Shown one piece after another: positions 1-8,340 of a DNA stretch of 21,171 nucleotides (within the stretch, counting starts at the first letter, position 1; each line of letters starts with the position of its first letter). The translations under genes were made by a program, and so were the position numbers. This stretch comes from a virus. Below the pieces are notes generated by a model. That model was not told where the DNA came from and did no database searches. It saw nothing but the letters and a program-made list of their open reading frames with translations. The stretch spans positions 1-21,171 of the IMG/VR virus record IMGVR_UViG_3300031963_001075. One strand, 5' to 3'.

Positions 1-616
1 CGGAAATACTTGTATAAAGAGTATTTGTGCCTGTTGTGTTGATATAACCTGTATTAGTGGCTCCGTTATAAAAAGTAATAAAAGTTTGACTTCCACTACC
101 ACTCGAAATTTGACAAGTAATTGGTATGTTTCCCGAAGAATTTTCAAACCCTGCGGCATATTTATTACCAGCACTTATACGAAAGTTATAGCCATTGTTA
201 GTTGTACCACCAAGTACAAAATCACCACCGCTAGTGATACGGGCACGCTCTAATCCATTAGTATCAAAACTTATCGGCGTTGAAGAAAAGGTTTGGAAAT
301 AAAGACCTATTGTGCTAGAGCCTGTAATAGAGCCTCTAAGAGTTCCTGATTCTGAAAGTTGCAGCACTGGGCTTGAAGATGCGTTTAATCGTGCGTTTCC
401 AGTAACATCTAATTTTTGTGATGGTGAACTCGTACCAATCCCAAGGTTCCCACTTGAATCAAACCTAGCAACCTCTGCACCGCCCTCACCAAAGGCTATG
501 GTGTCTGCCGCAGGGAAGAAAATACCTGTGTTGGTATCCGTACCCTGTACCGCTGGCGTACTAGCGGAACCGTCTACACCCGCTATGCCTGTCGTACCGT
601 TAATCGTAATTGTCAT
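1..616 (-). CDS. Putative tail fibre / receptor-binding protein, 3' end cut by window edge
   Basis: Minus-strand reading of the window's left end is open from an ATG at 616 to base 1 with no stop, giving 205 complete codons. The protein starts MTITINGTTGIAG. It is rich in Gly, Ser, Thr and Asn, with the run GIFFPAADTIAFGEGG at about residues 36-51, followed by SSGNLGIGTSSPSQKLDV. This type of sequence is common in phage tail-fibre proteins, many of which end in a self-cleaving endosialidase-chaperone (peptidase S74) domain. The C-terminus lies outside the window, so that domain is a prediction only. A GGAGA lies just upstream of the ATG, and the gene begins 8 bases after the preceding fibre gene ends. 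It probably encodes a distal fibre or receptor-binding component mounted on the upstream fibre. The structural assignment is fairly secure; the exact role is inferred. Confidence 0.75.
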   Translation of the reverse strand, partial: MTITINGTTGIAGVDGSASTPAVQGTDTNTGIFFPAADTIAFGEGGAEVARFDSSGNLGIGTSSPSQKLDVTGNARLNASSSPVLQLSESGTLRGSITGSSTIGLYFQTFSSTPISFDTNGLERARITSGGDFVLGGTTNNGYNFRISAGNKYAAGFENSSGNIPITCQISSGSGSQTFITFYNGATNTGYINTTGTNTLYTSIS

Positions 617-624
617 ATTGTCTC

Positions 625-2697
625 CTAGACTACAGTCCAAGCAGAGCCGCTTGCAACAGTCACCGTAATACCTGAGTTAACTGTTACAGGGCCAGCAGAT
701 AAACCATTAAAACCAGTATCAACGGTATAGTTCGCCGCAATAGTATTTGCATTGACAGTAATACCGTTACTAGAAACCATCGCCGTAGATTGCAGCTCAC
801 CTGTACTGGGCTTGTACAGCAACTTGGCATTACCTGTATTTAGGCTACTAGCCGTACCGCTGGTACTGGTTACAAATGTTGGGTATAGGTTAGTTGTGGT
901 GCTTGTGTCGTTTGAGATGGTAATACTTGTGCCGCTGCTTGGCGTTACAAACGACAGGGTTCCAGAACCGTTAGTCTTTAATACTTGATCTGCCGTTCCA
1001 TCAGTTGTCGGCAGGGTGAACGTATTAACAAACGATGTTAGGTTGCTATCGTATGCCTGGACATCTGTGCCTATAGTCAGGCCAAGGGAGGTCTTTAGCG
1101 TAGCCCCTGATTCAACAACAAAGTTAGTACCGTTGCCGATAATCACGCCATTGTCTGTTGGGGTCAGGCCAGCTACGTCAGCTAGTTGAGCATCGTAGGC
1201 TTGTACGCTAGAGCCAATGTTAGATGCGGTGAGCACGTTGCTACCAGAGTTCTGCAAAGTACCGGTAAAGTTTGCGGTTGTGTCGGCGTACTTAGCAAAG
1301 CTAGATGCTGTGAATGTGCTGTCTTTGATTAGCTTTCCGGTTGTGCCATCAAACGCAGCCAGGCGATCATTGACCGCAGATGCTGGGCCAACCACATCAC
1401 CGGTTCCAGAGCCTGCCGCACCCTTCTCAGCAAGCACATCCCAGTATGTTGTATTGGTGGGCAGGTTGCCAGTAGATGCCAGCTTACAAATGTAGCTTGA
1501 TCCGTTGTAGCTGACAGCGTCATCGACTACATAGGATGTACCGCCAGCGTAGGCACCCAGCCAGTTGACACCAACCGGGCCTGTTGCCCCTGTTGCCCCT
1601 GTTGCACCGGTTGCGCCTGTGGCTCCAGTAGCTCCAGTTGGAATGCCGAGGGTTAGTACATAAGTACCAGAGTTGTAAGACGCTGTTGCGCTAGATCCAG
1701 CTGAGAGCGTGGTAGCTGTGGCCGTGAGATTGTTGGCCAGGTTGATCGATGCATTGCTGGCATTGGTTGCCGTAGTGGCAGATGATGCAGCCGAGGTTGC
1801 GCTGTTGGCTGCGTTAGTCGCAGAAGTGCTAGCGGACGATGCGCTATTGGATGCGTTGGTTGCTGCCGTGCTAGCAGTAGAGGCAGAGCTTGATGCATTG
1901 CTTGCGCTGGTGCTGGCAGATGATGCGCTGCTGGCCGCATTGGTCGCAGAGGTTGATGCGTTAGATGCCGAGGTGCTGGCGTTAGAGGCTGACGTTGAGG
2001 CGGCAGATGCGCTGGCAGCAGCTGCTGTAGCTGAAGCCCCGGCAGATGCGTTATCTACAATCAGATCCCACTTGGCAGAATCGGTGTTAGTAGAGATAGG
2101 CTGCGATCCGCTAGACGTATGCGAGGTATTGGCGTAGTAGATGTTGCCGTTGCTGGTGTCTTTGACAATGTCGCGTTTATTGTAGGAAGTTGTAGCTGCC
2201 CAGTTGCCACGGTTATCGCCAATTGTTTCGCCGGTCGTTGGGTTCCCGTTAACATCAAAAGCAAGAACTTTATTAGCCCGTACAGTAGACCGTGGCAGGG
2301 TCATGTTGATTGAGGTTGGATCAGTCTGCGGAGCCTTCAGGGATCGGTCTGCGGCCTCGGCATTCTGCTGGGCAAAGATGGTCAAGCTGTCCAGCTCATC
2401 ATTAATCGTATTGGCAAACAGGTCACCGCCCGTCACAAAGTCTGAGGTGCGCTGGATCGCCCGGTCACCAACGATGGCAATCTGCGTTGCCCCGGTAGGC
2501 GTTGCCGTCAGGGTCACAAAGCCGGTGCCGTTTGAGTTGATCGTAACCGTGTAGTCCGTGGTCAACGTCAGCAGGGTATCGTCCTTGTACACAGAGATAT
2601 CTGTGTTGGCCAGGATCTCAAAGGTAAAGGAGTACGGCCCGGTGCCAGAGGCAGCGAGCACTACTCGGCGGGTGACGTTGCTAATAGGGACTGCCAT
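625..2697 (-). CDS. Tail fibre protein with T7 gp17-like N-terminal domain
   Basis: A 690-residue fibre. Residues 1 to about 130 resemble the N-terminal tail-attachment domain of T7 gp17 (Phage_T7_tail family), including the GDRAIQRTSDF and QNAEAADRSLK segments. Next come a W...TSY...D.V...NG..Y...P...WD module (about 164-215), a long Ala/Ser repeat (about 218-318), six GAT triplets plus GPV (355-375), and a second copy of the W/Y/P/W module (about 379-420) that looks like a small carbohydrate-binding domain. Later, VQAYD recurs at 498 and 546. The end (GLSAGPVTVNSGITVTVASG) is a motif familiar from phage fibres. AAGGA lies 8 bases before the ATG. The protein should form an elongated trimer joining the tail to the distal receptor-binding part. 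Host range function is inferred. Confidence 0.9.
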   Translation of the reverse strand: MAVPISNVTRRVVLAASGTGPYSFTFEILANTDISVYKDDTLLTLTTDYTVTINSNGTGFVTLTATPTGATQIAIVGDRAIQRTSDFVTGGDLFANTINDELDSLTIFAQQNAEAADRSLKAPQTDPTSINMTLPRSTVRANKVLAFDVNGNPTTGETIGDNRGNWAATTSYNKRDIVKDTSNGNIYYANTSHTSSGSQPISTNTDSAKWDLIVDNASAGASATAAAASASAASTSASNASTSASNASTSATNAASSASSASTSASNASSSASTASTAATNASNSASSASTSATNAANSATSAASSATTATNASNASINLANNLTATATTLSAGSSATASYNSGTYVLTLGIPTGATGATGATGATGATGATGPVGVNWLGAYAGGTSYVVDDAVSYNGSSYICKLASTGNLPTNTTYWDVLAEKGAAGSGTGDVVGPASAVNDRLAAFDGTTGKLIKDSTFTASSFAKYADTTANFTGTLQNSGSNVLTASNIGSSVQAYDAQLADVAGLTPTDNGVIIGNGTNFVVESGATLKTSLGLTIGTDVQAYDSNLTSFVNTFTLPTTDGTADQVLKTNGSGTLSFVTPSSGTSITISNDTSTTTNLYPTFVTSTSGTASSLNTGNAKLLYKPSTGELQSTAMVSSNGITVNANTIAANYTVDTGFNGLSAGPVTVNSGITVTVASGSAWTVV
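1570..1635 (-). repeat. Collagen-like (GAT)6 stretch in the fibre
   Basis: Fibre residues 355-376 read as six Gly-Ala-Thr triplets followed by Gly-Pro-Val-Gly. Gly-X-Y repeats of this type form collagen-like triple helices in some phage fibres. At DNA level it is a tandem array of near-identical 9-base units, so the copy number may vary between relatives. Confidence 0.85.
1744..2046 (-). repeat. Ala/Ser-rich repeat in the fibre shaft
   Basis: Within the fibre gene, about 100 codons encode near-repeats of units such as SASNAST, SATNAAS and SASSAST, with almost only Ala, Ser, Thr and Asn. Side-stalk fibres of lambdoid and T7-like phages have comparable Ala-rich stretches, thought to form trimeric coiled shafts. 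The DNA is correspondingly repetitive, which leaves a long open but meaningless frame on the opposite strand. Such repeats are prone to length change by slippage or recombination. Confidence 0.8.
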
Positions 2698-2729
2698 GTT
2701 AGTTTCCTTTCAATACGCAAATCTAGTGG

Positions 2730-5700
2730 TTATTTGCCCTCAATGCGAATAAATTCTTTATTACGGCGAACCAGTTTTGCAAGGTCTGGGAACTCAATCT
2801 TCTCGTCCAGAAACCCGGCCTCGTCCAAATTTGCTGCCTCGCCTTGGCCAGCATCTGGACTTGGGTCAAATCCAATCATCCGCAGCTTTGCGATCCGTCT
2901 GTAGTTGCTGGTCAACCGATCAACAAACTTTTGCATCTCGCCCTTGGTAAAGGATTCGCCTGCGCTTATAGCGTCTTCCCTGGCTTGCTTTAGCTCAAAC
3001 GGTATTGCCTGCTCCAGGTTTCTTTCTTGCCCGTCAGACCCGGTTATTTTCACCACCTGGCCATAGAGCTCTTTATATCGATTGAATTGTTCAGCCGACA
3101 GCTTTACGCCGTCCCATGTATCGCGTGGCCGAGATATCCCGTAGTCAATTGATGCAAGTGCCTCGTCTGCCAGGCTGCGCTTACCAACAGTTACGCTGGT
3201 TACTGGACTGTAGTTTGCCCAATAATCGAGGCCGCGATTTTCTACTTTACGAACCCGGCCAAGACTGTCGAGCTCTGGCTTCAAAGATTGAGACAAGTAA
3301 GGAATTCTGCTGTGAACAAAAGCTCTTTGTTCCGCATAAAATCTCATGCCCAATGGTACGTCTGCCTCTGATGGTCTAGTAGATCTAATGGTTGGATCGG
3401 TAAGCCGTTCCATTTTTGCCATTAAGCTAGAGTTAAGAAACCCTACACCAGGTGTACCCGTAAACAAATAGTTTGCATATTGTTTGGCAAGCCTATCGAA
3501 AACCTCAACTACCTTTCGGCCACCGTCTTCTTGCCTGCTTTTAAGAATGCTAACCACATCTCCAATGCCTTGCATCGCAGGCAGGTTAGTCATGTATTCG
3601 GCAGACGCTCCAGAGCCAGCAAGAACCAAATTCATAATCATTGATTCATCTGGTTTACCCCTGTGGAACTTAAGCGCATCACCAATATCAGCTCCGACAT
3701 TAAGCGGCATTGAGATTGGGTCAAATCTTGCATAGCTGATAAATATATATCCCTCAAGCGGCCCCTCACCTGTAGTTATTTTTGTTAGCTGTGAAAGCCT
3801 GCTTAAGTTTGCAAAGCTGATTTCATCTTTTTTATAAATCAATGATCGCCGCTGGTAGCCAAGCTTTTCTAGGGCAGCAAGGTCTTCTGGTTGGCTAGGG
3901 CCAGAACCAGTAACCCTGTTGTTCATTGAGAGATACGCAAACGTAGACGCAGCCAAACCACCAGCTGACAGCCTGGCCATTGCCAGGTCTCGATATCTAC
4001 CGCCCTTATCGTAATCGTCCCAGAACCGTGGGCTCAAAAGATTGAAACCGGGTAGTCTGGCTGATGATTCAATGAATAAATTGGAAATTGTTTTTGCAAA
4101 AGGAACAAACACTTTAAGGGCTGGAACTTGAAACATATCGTTAAGCTTCCAGTAAAACTCTCCAAGCTTTGTAGAGCGATCAAACTCTGTGGCCAACTGC
4201 GATTGCTTGCGGAAGTTTTCAACGCTAGCAGCCATAGTTGCTGGACGCTCATCCATCAACGCAGCCACTAGTCTCTGCGTTTCTTTTAAGGCATCAGCAT
4301 CAGTCATACCAGATGCAATTAGCTTGTCGTATTCTGTATTTGCAAAACGCCACGCATCTTCATGCAGCTGCATTCTTGCAGATATTCCACCGATAAACTC
4401 GTCAGCTCCGCTGATTGCCCTAAATACTGATCCATGAAAAAACCCAAGGTAATCTAAACCCTTACCAAGCCAGGTGTTGGTTAGATCAGGGGTTCTGTAA
4501 ATCTCTTTTCCAAAATCAGACGCGCCGCCCAAGATTGGGGAGATAGGTAAAGTTAATAGATTGCCAAGACGGATGGGAACATCTGAAAAAGCTTCTGCTG
4601 ACAATGGGCTTATTTTTACATCACCCTTTACCGTTGCTCTTTCGCCGGTTCTGACAACGTGCTTTAGTAAATCCCAACCATCTAGAATTCCATTTGCCAG
4701 CCCAGATGTCCTAGCAAGAACATCGCCCATAAAGAATCTGTCTTCACCTGCGTTAGGAATTATTGCTTGGCGAACTTTCCCGTACCCAACAGCAAGCGTC
4801 CTTTCAATTGGAGAAGCTGGCCCAAACAAAACACCGCCTGCAAAGTTGTAAGCGTGACTATCTGGATTAGTTAAAAGATTTCCTTGAAAAGTAAATATAA
4901 ATGCATCGCTTAATTTTTTACCAAAGCCAACCTCAAGCAATTTGTTTTTGCCAGCTCTCGTTGGGCTAAGAAGATAAGCTTCTGCCAATCGAGAAAGCGA
5001 TTCGTCTCCACCAACCTCGTCAAGAATTGCGCGTATATCAGTTGGCTTAAACCCTGGCCCTTTGTCTTGAACCCTCTTAAAGACGTTCATTGTTCTGGCA
5101 ATATCAACTGAGATGCCCTTTAGGTTTTTAGCAATATTGTCGTGGTAAGCCATTTGCTGGCGCAGCTGCAATTTGCCGGTGTCATCTAATTGGCCAGCAG
5201 CCATCTTGGCAAACAGCTCATCTAAACGTGCCGCGCTATCGTCATGCAGCTTTAAAACCCCGGCAGCTTGCTGGGCTAGCTGTGACCCACCAACCGTGGA
5301 TTCCATTGGGAGACCCTGAAGAATTCTCTGGGCCTGGGCCTCTGGAACCCCGGCGTTGATAGCCCTCATGTAAATTGAGCGGATAGACATCTCTGGCTCA
5401 TCTTTGAGCACAGCCTCCGCAGCCGAGCGCACCGTGGCCTGCATTGTTTCATTGTCAAACGGTAGGGTGCTAATCGGCGTTTCAGTAACACCGGCCTCTG
5501 CTTGAGCCTTGGTGGGGCTGGGAGCACCAGGCTCGCCACCGGCCTGAATTATTCTGTCCCGCTCTGCCGCCTGCTGCATCATCCTTTCGCCTGAGACCGG
5601 AGCTGGTGCCTCTGCCTTTGGAGCTGCTGGCGCAGCCTGGGCAGCCTCAGTTGATGCAGGTGTAGCTGGTGTTATAGGCAACGGGTCTGGGGTTACCTTT

Positions 5701-5981
5701 GGGTCTACTTTAGATTTGACACCCTTTTTTACAATCGGAGCCAATACTTCTGGCGCAGCTGCTTCCGATATAAATTGCGCCCCAGCCTGTACTGGTTTCG
5801 TTATTAGCCCGGTTCCAAGCTCTACTAGCCTACCAAGACCAGCTACCTGCACAGGCTCGCTGTTTTCTAGGTTTCGTTCACCCTCAGAGATTGGAGTAAA
5901 GCTTTCGTTGGTTGGGTCTTCGGCTGGCTGGTTAGTTGCCAGGAGCTCATCCAATCTCTGGGTGATGGGAGGAAGTGCCAT
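2730..5981 (-). CDS. Large internal virion / DNA-ejection protein (putative T7 gp16 counterpart)
   Basis: 1083 residues, the longest gene here. The N-terminal 170 residues are low-complexity, with a Pro/Ala-rich tract at about 99-128. The rest looks largely alpha-helical. Residues 369-383 (NLLTNPDSHAYNFAGG region) match a motif type seen in large phage internal and polyvalent proteins (LLSNP-x-THxxN-like). It lies last in a series of virion genes after the gp14-like protein and immediately before the fibre, the place where T7 has its large ejection protein gp16 (about 1300 residues). I see no clear lytic transglycosylase motif, unlike T7 gp16. The start is supported by AAAGGA about 9 bases upstream and a TAATG 1-base overlap with the preceding small gene. 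The ejection role is inferred from size, composition and position. Confidence 0.65.
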   Translation of the reverse strand: MALPPITQRLDELLATNQPAEDPTNESFTPISEGERNLENSEPVQVAGLGRLVELGTGLITKPVQAGAQFISEAAAPEVLAPIVKKGVKSKVDPKVTPDPLPITPATPASTEAAQAAPAAPKAEAPAPVSGERMMQQAAERDRIIQAGGEPGAPSPTKAQAEAGVTETPISTLPFDNETMQATVRSAAEAVLKDEPEMSIRSIYMRAINAGVPEAQAQRILQGLPMESTVGGSQLAQQAAGVLKLHDDSAARLDELFAKMAAGQLDDTGKLQLRQQMAYHDNIAKNLKGISVDIARTMNVFKRVQDKGPGFKPTDIRAILDEVGGDESLSRLAEAYLLSPTRAGKNKLLEVGFGKKLSDAFIFTFQGNLLTNPDSHAYNFAGGVLFGPASPIERTLAVGYGKVRQAIIPNAGEDRFFMGDVLARTSGLANGILDGWDLLKHVVRTGERATVKGDVKISPLSAEAFSDVPIRLGNLLTLPISPILGGASDFGKEIYRTPDLTNTWLGKGLDYLGFFHGSVFRAISGADEFIGGISARMQLHEDAWRFANTEYDKLIASGMTDADALKETQRLVAALMDERPATMAASVENFRKQSQLATEFDRSTKLGEFYWKLNDMFQVPALKVFVPFAKTISNLFIESSARLPGFNLLSPRFWDDYDKGGRYRDLAMARLSAGGLAASTFAYLSMNNRVTGSGPSQPEDLAALEKLGYQRRSLIYKKDEISFANLSRLSQLTKITTGEGPLEGYIFISYARFDPISMPLNVGADIGDALKFHRGKPDESMIMNLVLAGSGASAEYMTNLPAMQGIGDVVSILKSRQEDGGRKVVEVFDRLAKQYANYLFTGTPGVGFLNSSLMAKMERLTDPTIRSTRPSEADVPLGMRFYAEQRAFVHSRIPYLSQSLKPELDSLGRVRKVENRGLDYWANYSPVTSVTVGKRSLADEALASIDYGISRPRDTWDGVKLSAEQFNRYKELYGQVVKITGSDGQERNLEQAIPFELKQAREDAISAGESFTKGEMQKFVDRLTSNYRRIAKLRMIGFDPSPDAGQGEAANLDEAGFLDEKIEFPDLAKLVRRNKEFIRIEGK

Positions 5982-6160
5982 TATCCAAGTCCTTTGTTCA
6001 TTGCAGCCAGGTCAGCAACATTGATGGCCGGGCCTTGAAAATCTGGGTTCCCGCCAACCTCCCACCAATCATCAAAAGGAATGCCTTCCATTTGGTATTG
6101 ATCTTCATTTGGAAACTGTTGCACAAAATCTTCTAGGGGTAGCGGTTTTCCATTGATCAT
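5981..6160 (-). CDS. Small 59-residue acidic protein between ejection genes
   Basis: A complete short gene, beginning MINGKPLPLEDF and ending with LAAMNKGLG. It starts inside the stop of the upstream gene (ATGA overlap at 6157-6160), and its own TAA overlaps the ATG of the downstream 1083-residue gene (TAATG at 5979-5983). It therefore fills exactly the apparent gap between two large genes, and its translation is probably coupled to both. It is acidic in the middle, with a FDDWWEVGG segment at about 29-37. I do not recognise the family. Its position suggests a small virion component or an assembly partner of an ejection protein, which is inference. The exact fit of both overlaps makes it convincing as a gene despite its length. 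Confidence 0.75.
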   Translation of the reverse strand: MINGKPLPLEDFVQQFPNEDQYQMEGIPFDDWWEVGGNPDFQGPAINVADLAAMNKGLG

Positions 6161-8340
6161 TTCATCTGCTCCTGAATTGATTGGCCAGTATTAATAAGGT
6201 TTTCTTGTGGTTGCCCAGAAGATATAGGAATCATCTTATCTTGTTTGGTCTGCTGTTTGGCAATCACTACTTCTGTATTGGTTGGTATTAACGGGCCGCG
6301 TAATGGTTTGCCACTTTTTTCGCTAACGCCTGGACTTGGGCCGCGCAAGAATCTTTTGCCTGTTTCATCTTTTTGGAACTTAGGGTCATATTGAACAAAG
6401 AACCCATCTGATTTTATGGCGGCTTCAGCTTCTTTTCTAGTAATAGCTTTGTTCTTTAAGCCAATAATTACACCGTCAAAGCCTGGTGGTTGGGCATCCA
6501 TTGGCCTAAAGTCATAACTATCGCCATCGATGACTTTGTATATCTTGCCTGTCTCTTCATCTCTAACGCTTTGTGGCAATGCTTTTTTATTGCTGAATGC
6601 CATCGCTACGTTTTGTCCATTATCAAGCCATTGGCGCATCTGAGGCCAATTAGCATATGGATTATCAACGTCTACTGTCAAACCATTTTGGCCAGCCTTT
6701 TGTAATAGACCAGTAGAACTATAGGTGTAGTGATGATTAGGAGCAATCGGTCGATATTTCATTTTTGTGTAATCGTAAAAGATTACATCTGGGTGTTGCT
6801 TAATTAATGTTTCGTGAATTTTTGGATTGACATCAGATAGCACGTTTAAACGCACGGCTAACACGTTGCCATTTTTTGCTGCCTTTTCTTTTAAAGAAGT
6901 AATTTCGTTGCTAAGTTTTATTGCAAAAGCTTCTGGCTCATGCAGCATACCCATAGTCATTCTAAAGCCACGCAAGCGAGATGGCCCCATAGCATCAAGG
7001 TCGGCACCGCCACCAAATATGTAATAACCGTTGGCGGTCTTGCCAAGGCACTCTTTGACGCATGATCTGTGATTTGGGCAAGTGTTGTACTTTCCAACCT
7101 TTAGGGCTGGAGCCAAAGCAAGGCCAGCATTTTCAATGCCTCGTCCATCTGGAAGTTTGATTGGCTCGCCGCCAGGAACTCCAGTTTCTGTTTTCTTAAG
7201 CTTGCCGTTTGATGTCAAAAGTTTATTGGTTTGACCTTTTACATTTACACCAAGATAAGGAGCCAAAGTTTGATTTGAGCTTAATGCTAATTCCTTTTTT
7301 TGCTCAACAGATAATCCTGGCAATCTGGCTAATGAGCCGTTGAACGATTGCGCCAATGTGCTATCGGTTGGCTCAACCCTCATTTTTTGATTTAGCATTT
7401 GCTCAAACGAAAGCTCTTGCGGATTTGTTGGTGTAACCAATTCTTTTTTAAGTGCTTTTTGAGAATTAACGTATTCTTTAACAAGAGCCGATTGTTCTTT
7501 TGTCAGCTTAGATCCAATATCTGTTTCAAGCTTTTTAATAATTGCAGCAGGTTTTAATCCTTGGTCTGTATATAAGCGAATGTTGTTGCTAACAGTTTTT
7601 GCGTTTTGCTCTTCAAGGCTTTGAGATATTCTGTCCTGATAGGCTTTTGTGTTTGCCCATGCTTCGGCCGCAGACCGCAGTTCTCCTTTTGGCATTATTG
7701 CCCCAACAGGTGCGGTCGTCATTACTTCCTGAGCCATACTTTTAACAGCCCCAACCCCAGACTTAATAGCCCTGGCGGCTAGAAACGGGTCAGCAAGTAC
7801 CTCACCGGCCAACTCCCCGCCAGCCGCAGCTTTCTCTCGCATTGCCCTATCAGTAGTAACGCCAGGCGGTATTACTGGTGGCAACTTGACGCTACCAAGC
7901 GGTGCGCCAGGCAACAGCCCAATACCTTCTCTCTCAACGTCCTTTGATGTTTGTAGCAATGTTGGCGATTCAAAAGCACCGGCAGACCTTTTCACCCGCT
8001 CTACAAAACCGCCGCCCTGGTTATCGGTTATAAAGTTTTTGATAAACGTACCGAGCTGCTCAACGTCCCCGCCAAAGCCAGCCACAGCCTTAACGCCACC
8101 ACGGCTCATACCGGCCAGGCCATCGAGCACTACCTGACCCATCTGGGCCGGTGTCATGCTTTGGGCATCAGCTGGTAGCGTCATGCCGCCCTGGGCAAGA
8201 AACTCTTCAGCTGCGCCGGTAGCAGGGGCAACCTCTTCTGGGGGTGTAGCCTGTGGCGCAACACCAGTAATGTCAATTCTGAGCGGAGGATAAGCCCGAT
8301 CAAGGGCGTAGTCTACATATCCGGTATCGTCATCATTCAT
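6157..8340 (-). CDS. Putative ejection protein with GP88/DUF7227-like cysteine domain
   Basis: 727 residues with two different parts. Residues 1 to about 220 are Ala/Gly/Pro-rich and virion-protein-like (for example GGVKAVAGFGGDVEQLG at about 81-97). A helical Lys/Glu-rich segment follows. From about 400 to 630 lies a domain with three cysteines (C421, C427, C431, spacing CX5CX3C), AVRLNVLSDVNP at about 495, VIFYDYTK at about 519 and VIDGDSYDFRPMD at about 603, then GVIIGLKNKAI. This order resembles a phage protein family of unknown function (GP88 / DUF7227 type: Cys-rich N-terminus, a RxN.xSD strand, FYxYTK, then DGDxxDxR and a GLKxK end). Family assignment is from memory of motifs and not from a search. 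The gene is ATGA-coupled to its upstream neighbour. Delivery with the DNA is inferred from the neighbourhood. Confidence 0.6.
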   Translation of the reverse strand: MNDDDTGYVDYALDRAYPPLRIDITGVAPQATPPEEVAPATGAAEEFLAQGGMTLPADAQSMTPAQMGQVVLDGLAGMSRGGVKAVAGFGGDVEQLGTFIKNFITDNQGGGFVERVKRSAGAFESPTLLQTSKDVEREGIGLLPGAPLGSVKLPPVIPPGVTTDRAMREKAAAGGELAGEVLADPFLAARAIKSGVGAVKSMAQEVMTTAPVGAIMPKGELRSAAEAWANTKAYQDRISQSLEEQNAKTVSNNIRLYTDQGLKPAAIIKKLETDIGSKLTKEQSALVKEYVNSQKALKKELVTPTNPQELSFEQMLNQKMRVEPTDSTLAQSFNGSLARLPGLSVEQKKELALSSNQTLAPYLGVNVKGQTNKLLTSNGKLKKTETGVPGGEPIKLPDGRGIENAGLALAPALKVGKYNTCPNHRSCVKECLGKTANGYYIFGGGADLDAMGPSRLRGFRMTMGMLHEPEAFAIKLSNEITSLKEKAAKNGNVLAVRLNVLSDVNPKIHETLIKQHPDVIFYDYTKMKYRPIAPNHHYTYSSTGLLQKAGQNGLTVDVDNPYANWPQMRQWLDNGQNVAMAFSNKKALPQSVRDEETGKIYKVIDGDSYDFRPMDAQPPGFDGVIIGLKNKAITRKEAEAAIKSDGFFVQYDPKFQKDETGKRFLRGPSPGVSEKSGKPLRGPLIPTNTEVVIAKQQTKQDKMIPISSGQPQENLINTGQSIQEQMK

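Noticed and set aside
1570-1635. Tandem 9-base units as a CRISPR or regulatory repeat
   Set aside because: They are in-frame Gly-Ala-Thr codons of the fibre gene with no spacers.
1709-2137. Open 142-codon frame on the plus strand, rich in Ala, Leu, Asp
   Set aside because: It is the antisense of the Ala/Ser repeat of the fibre gene; the repetitive codons avoid stops on both strands. No ribosome site or family resemblance.
7040-7080. Radical SAM enzyme signature
   Set aside because: The cysteine spacing is CX5CX3C, not the canonical CX3CX2C, so a radical SAM call would overstate the evidence.
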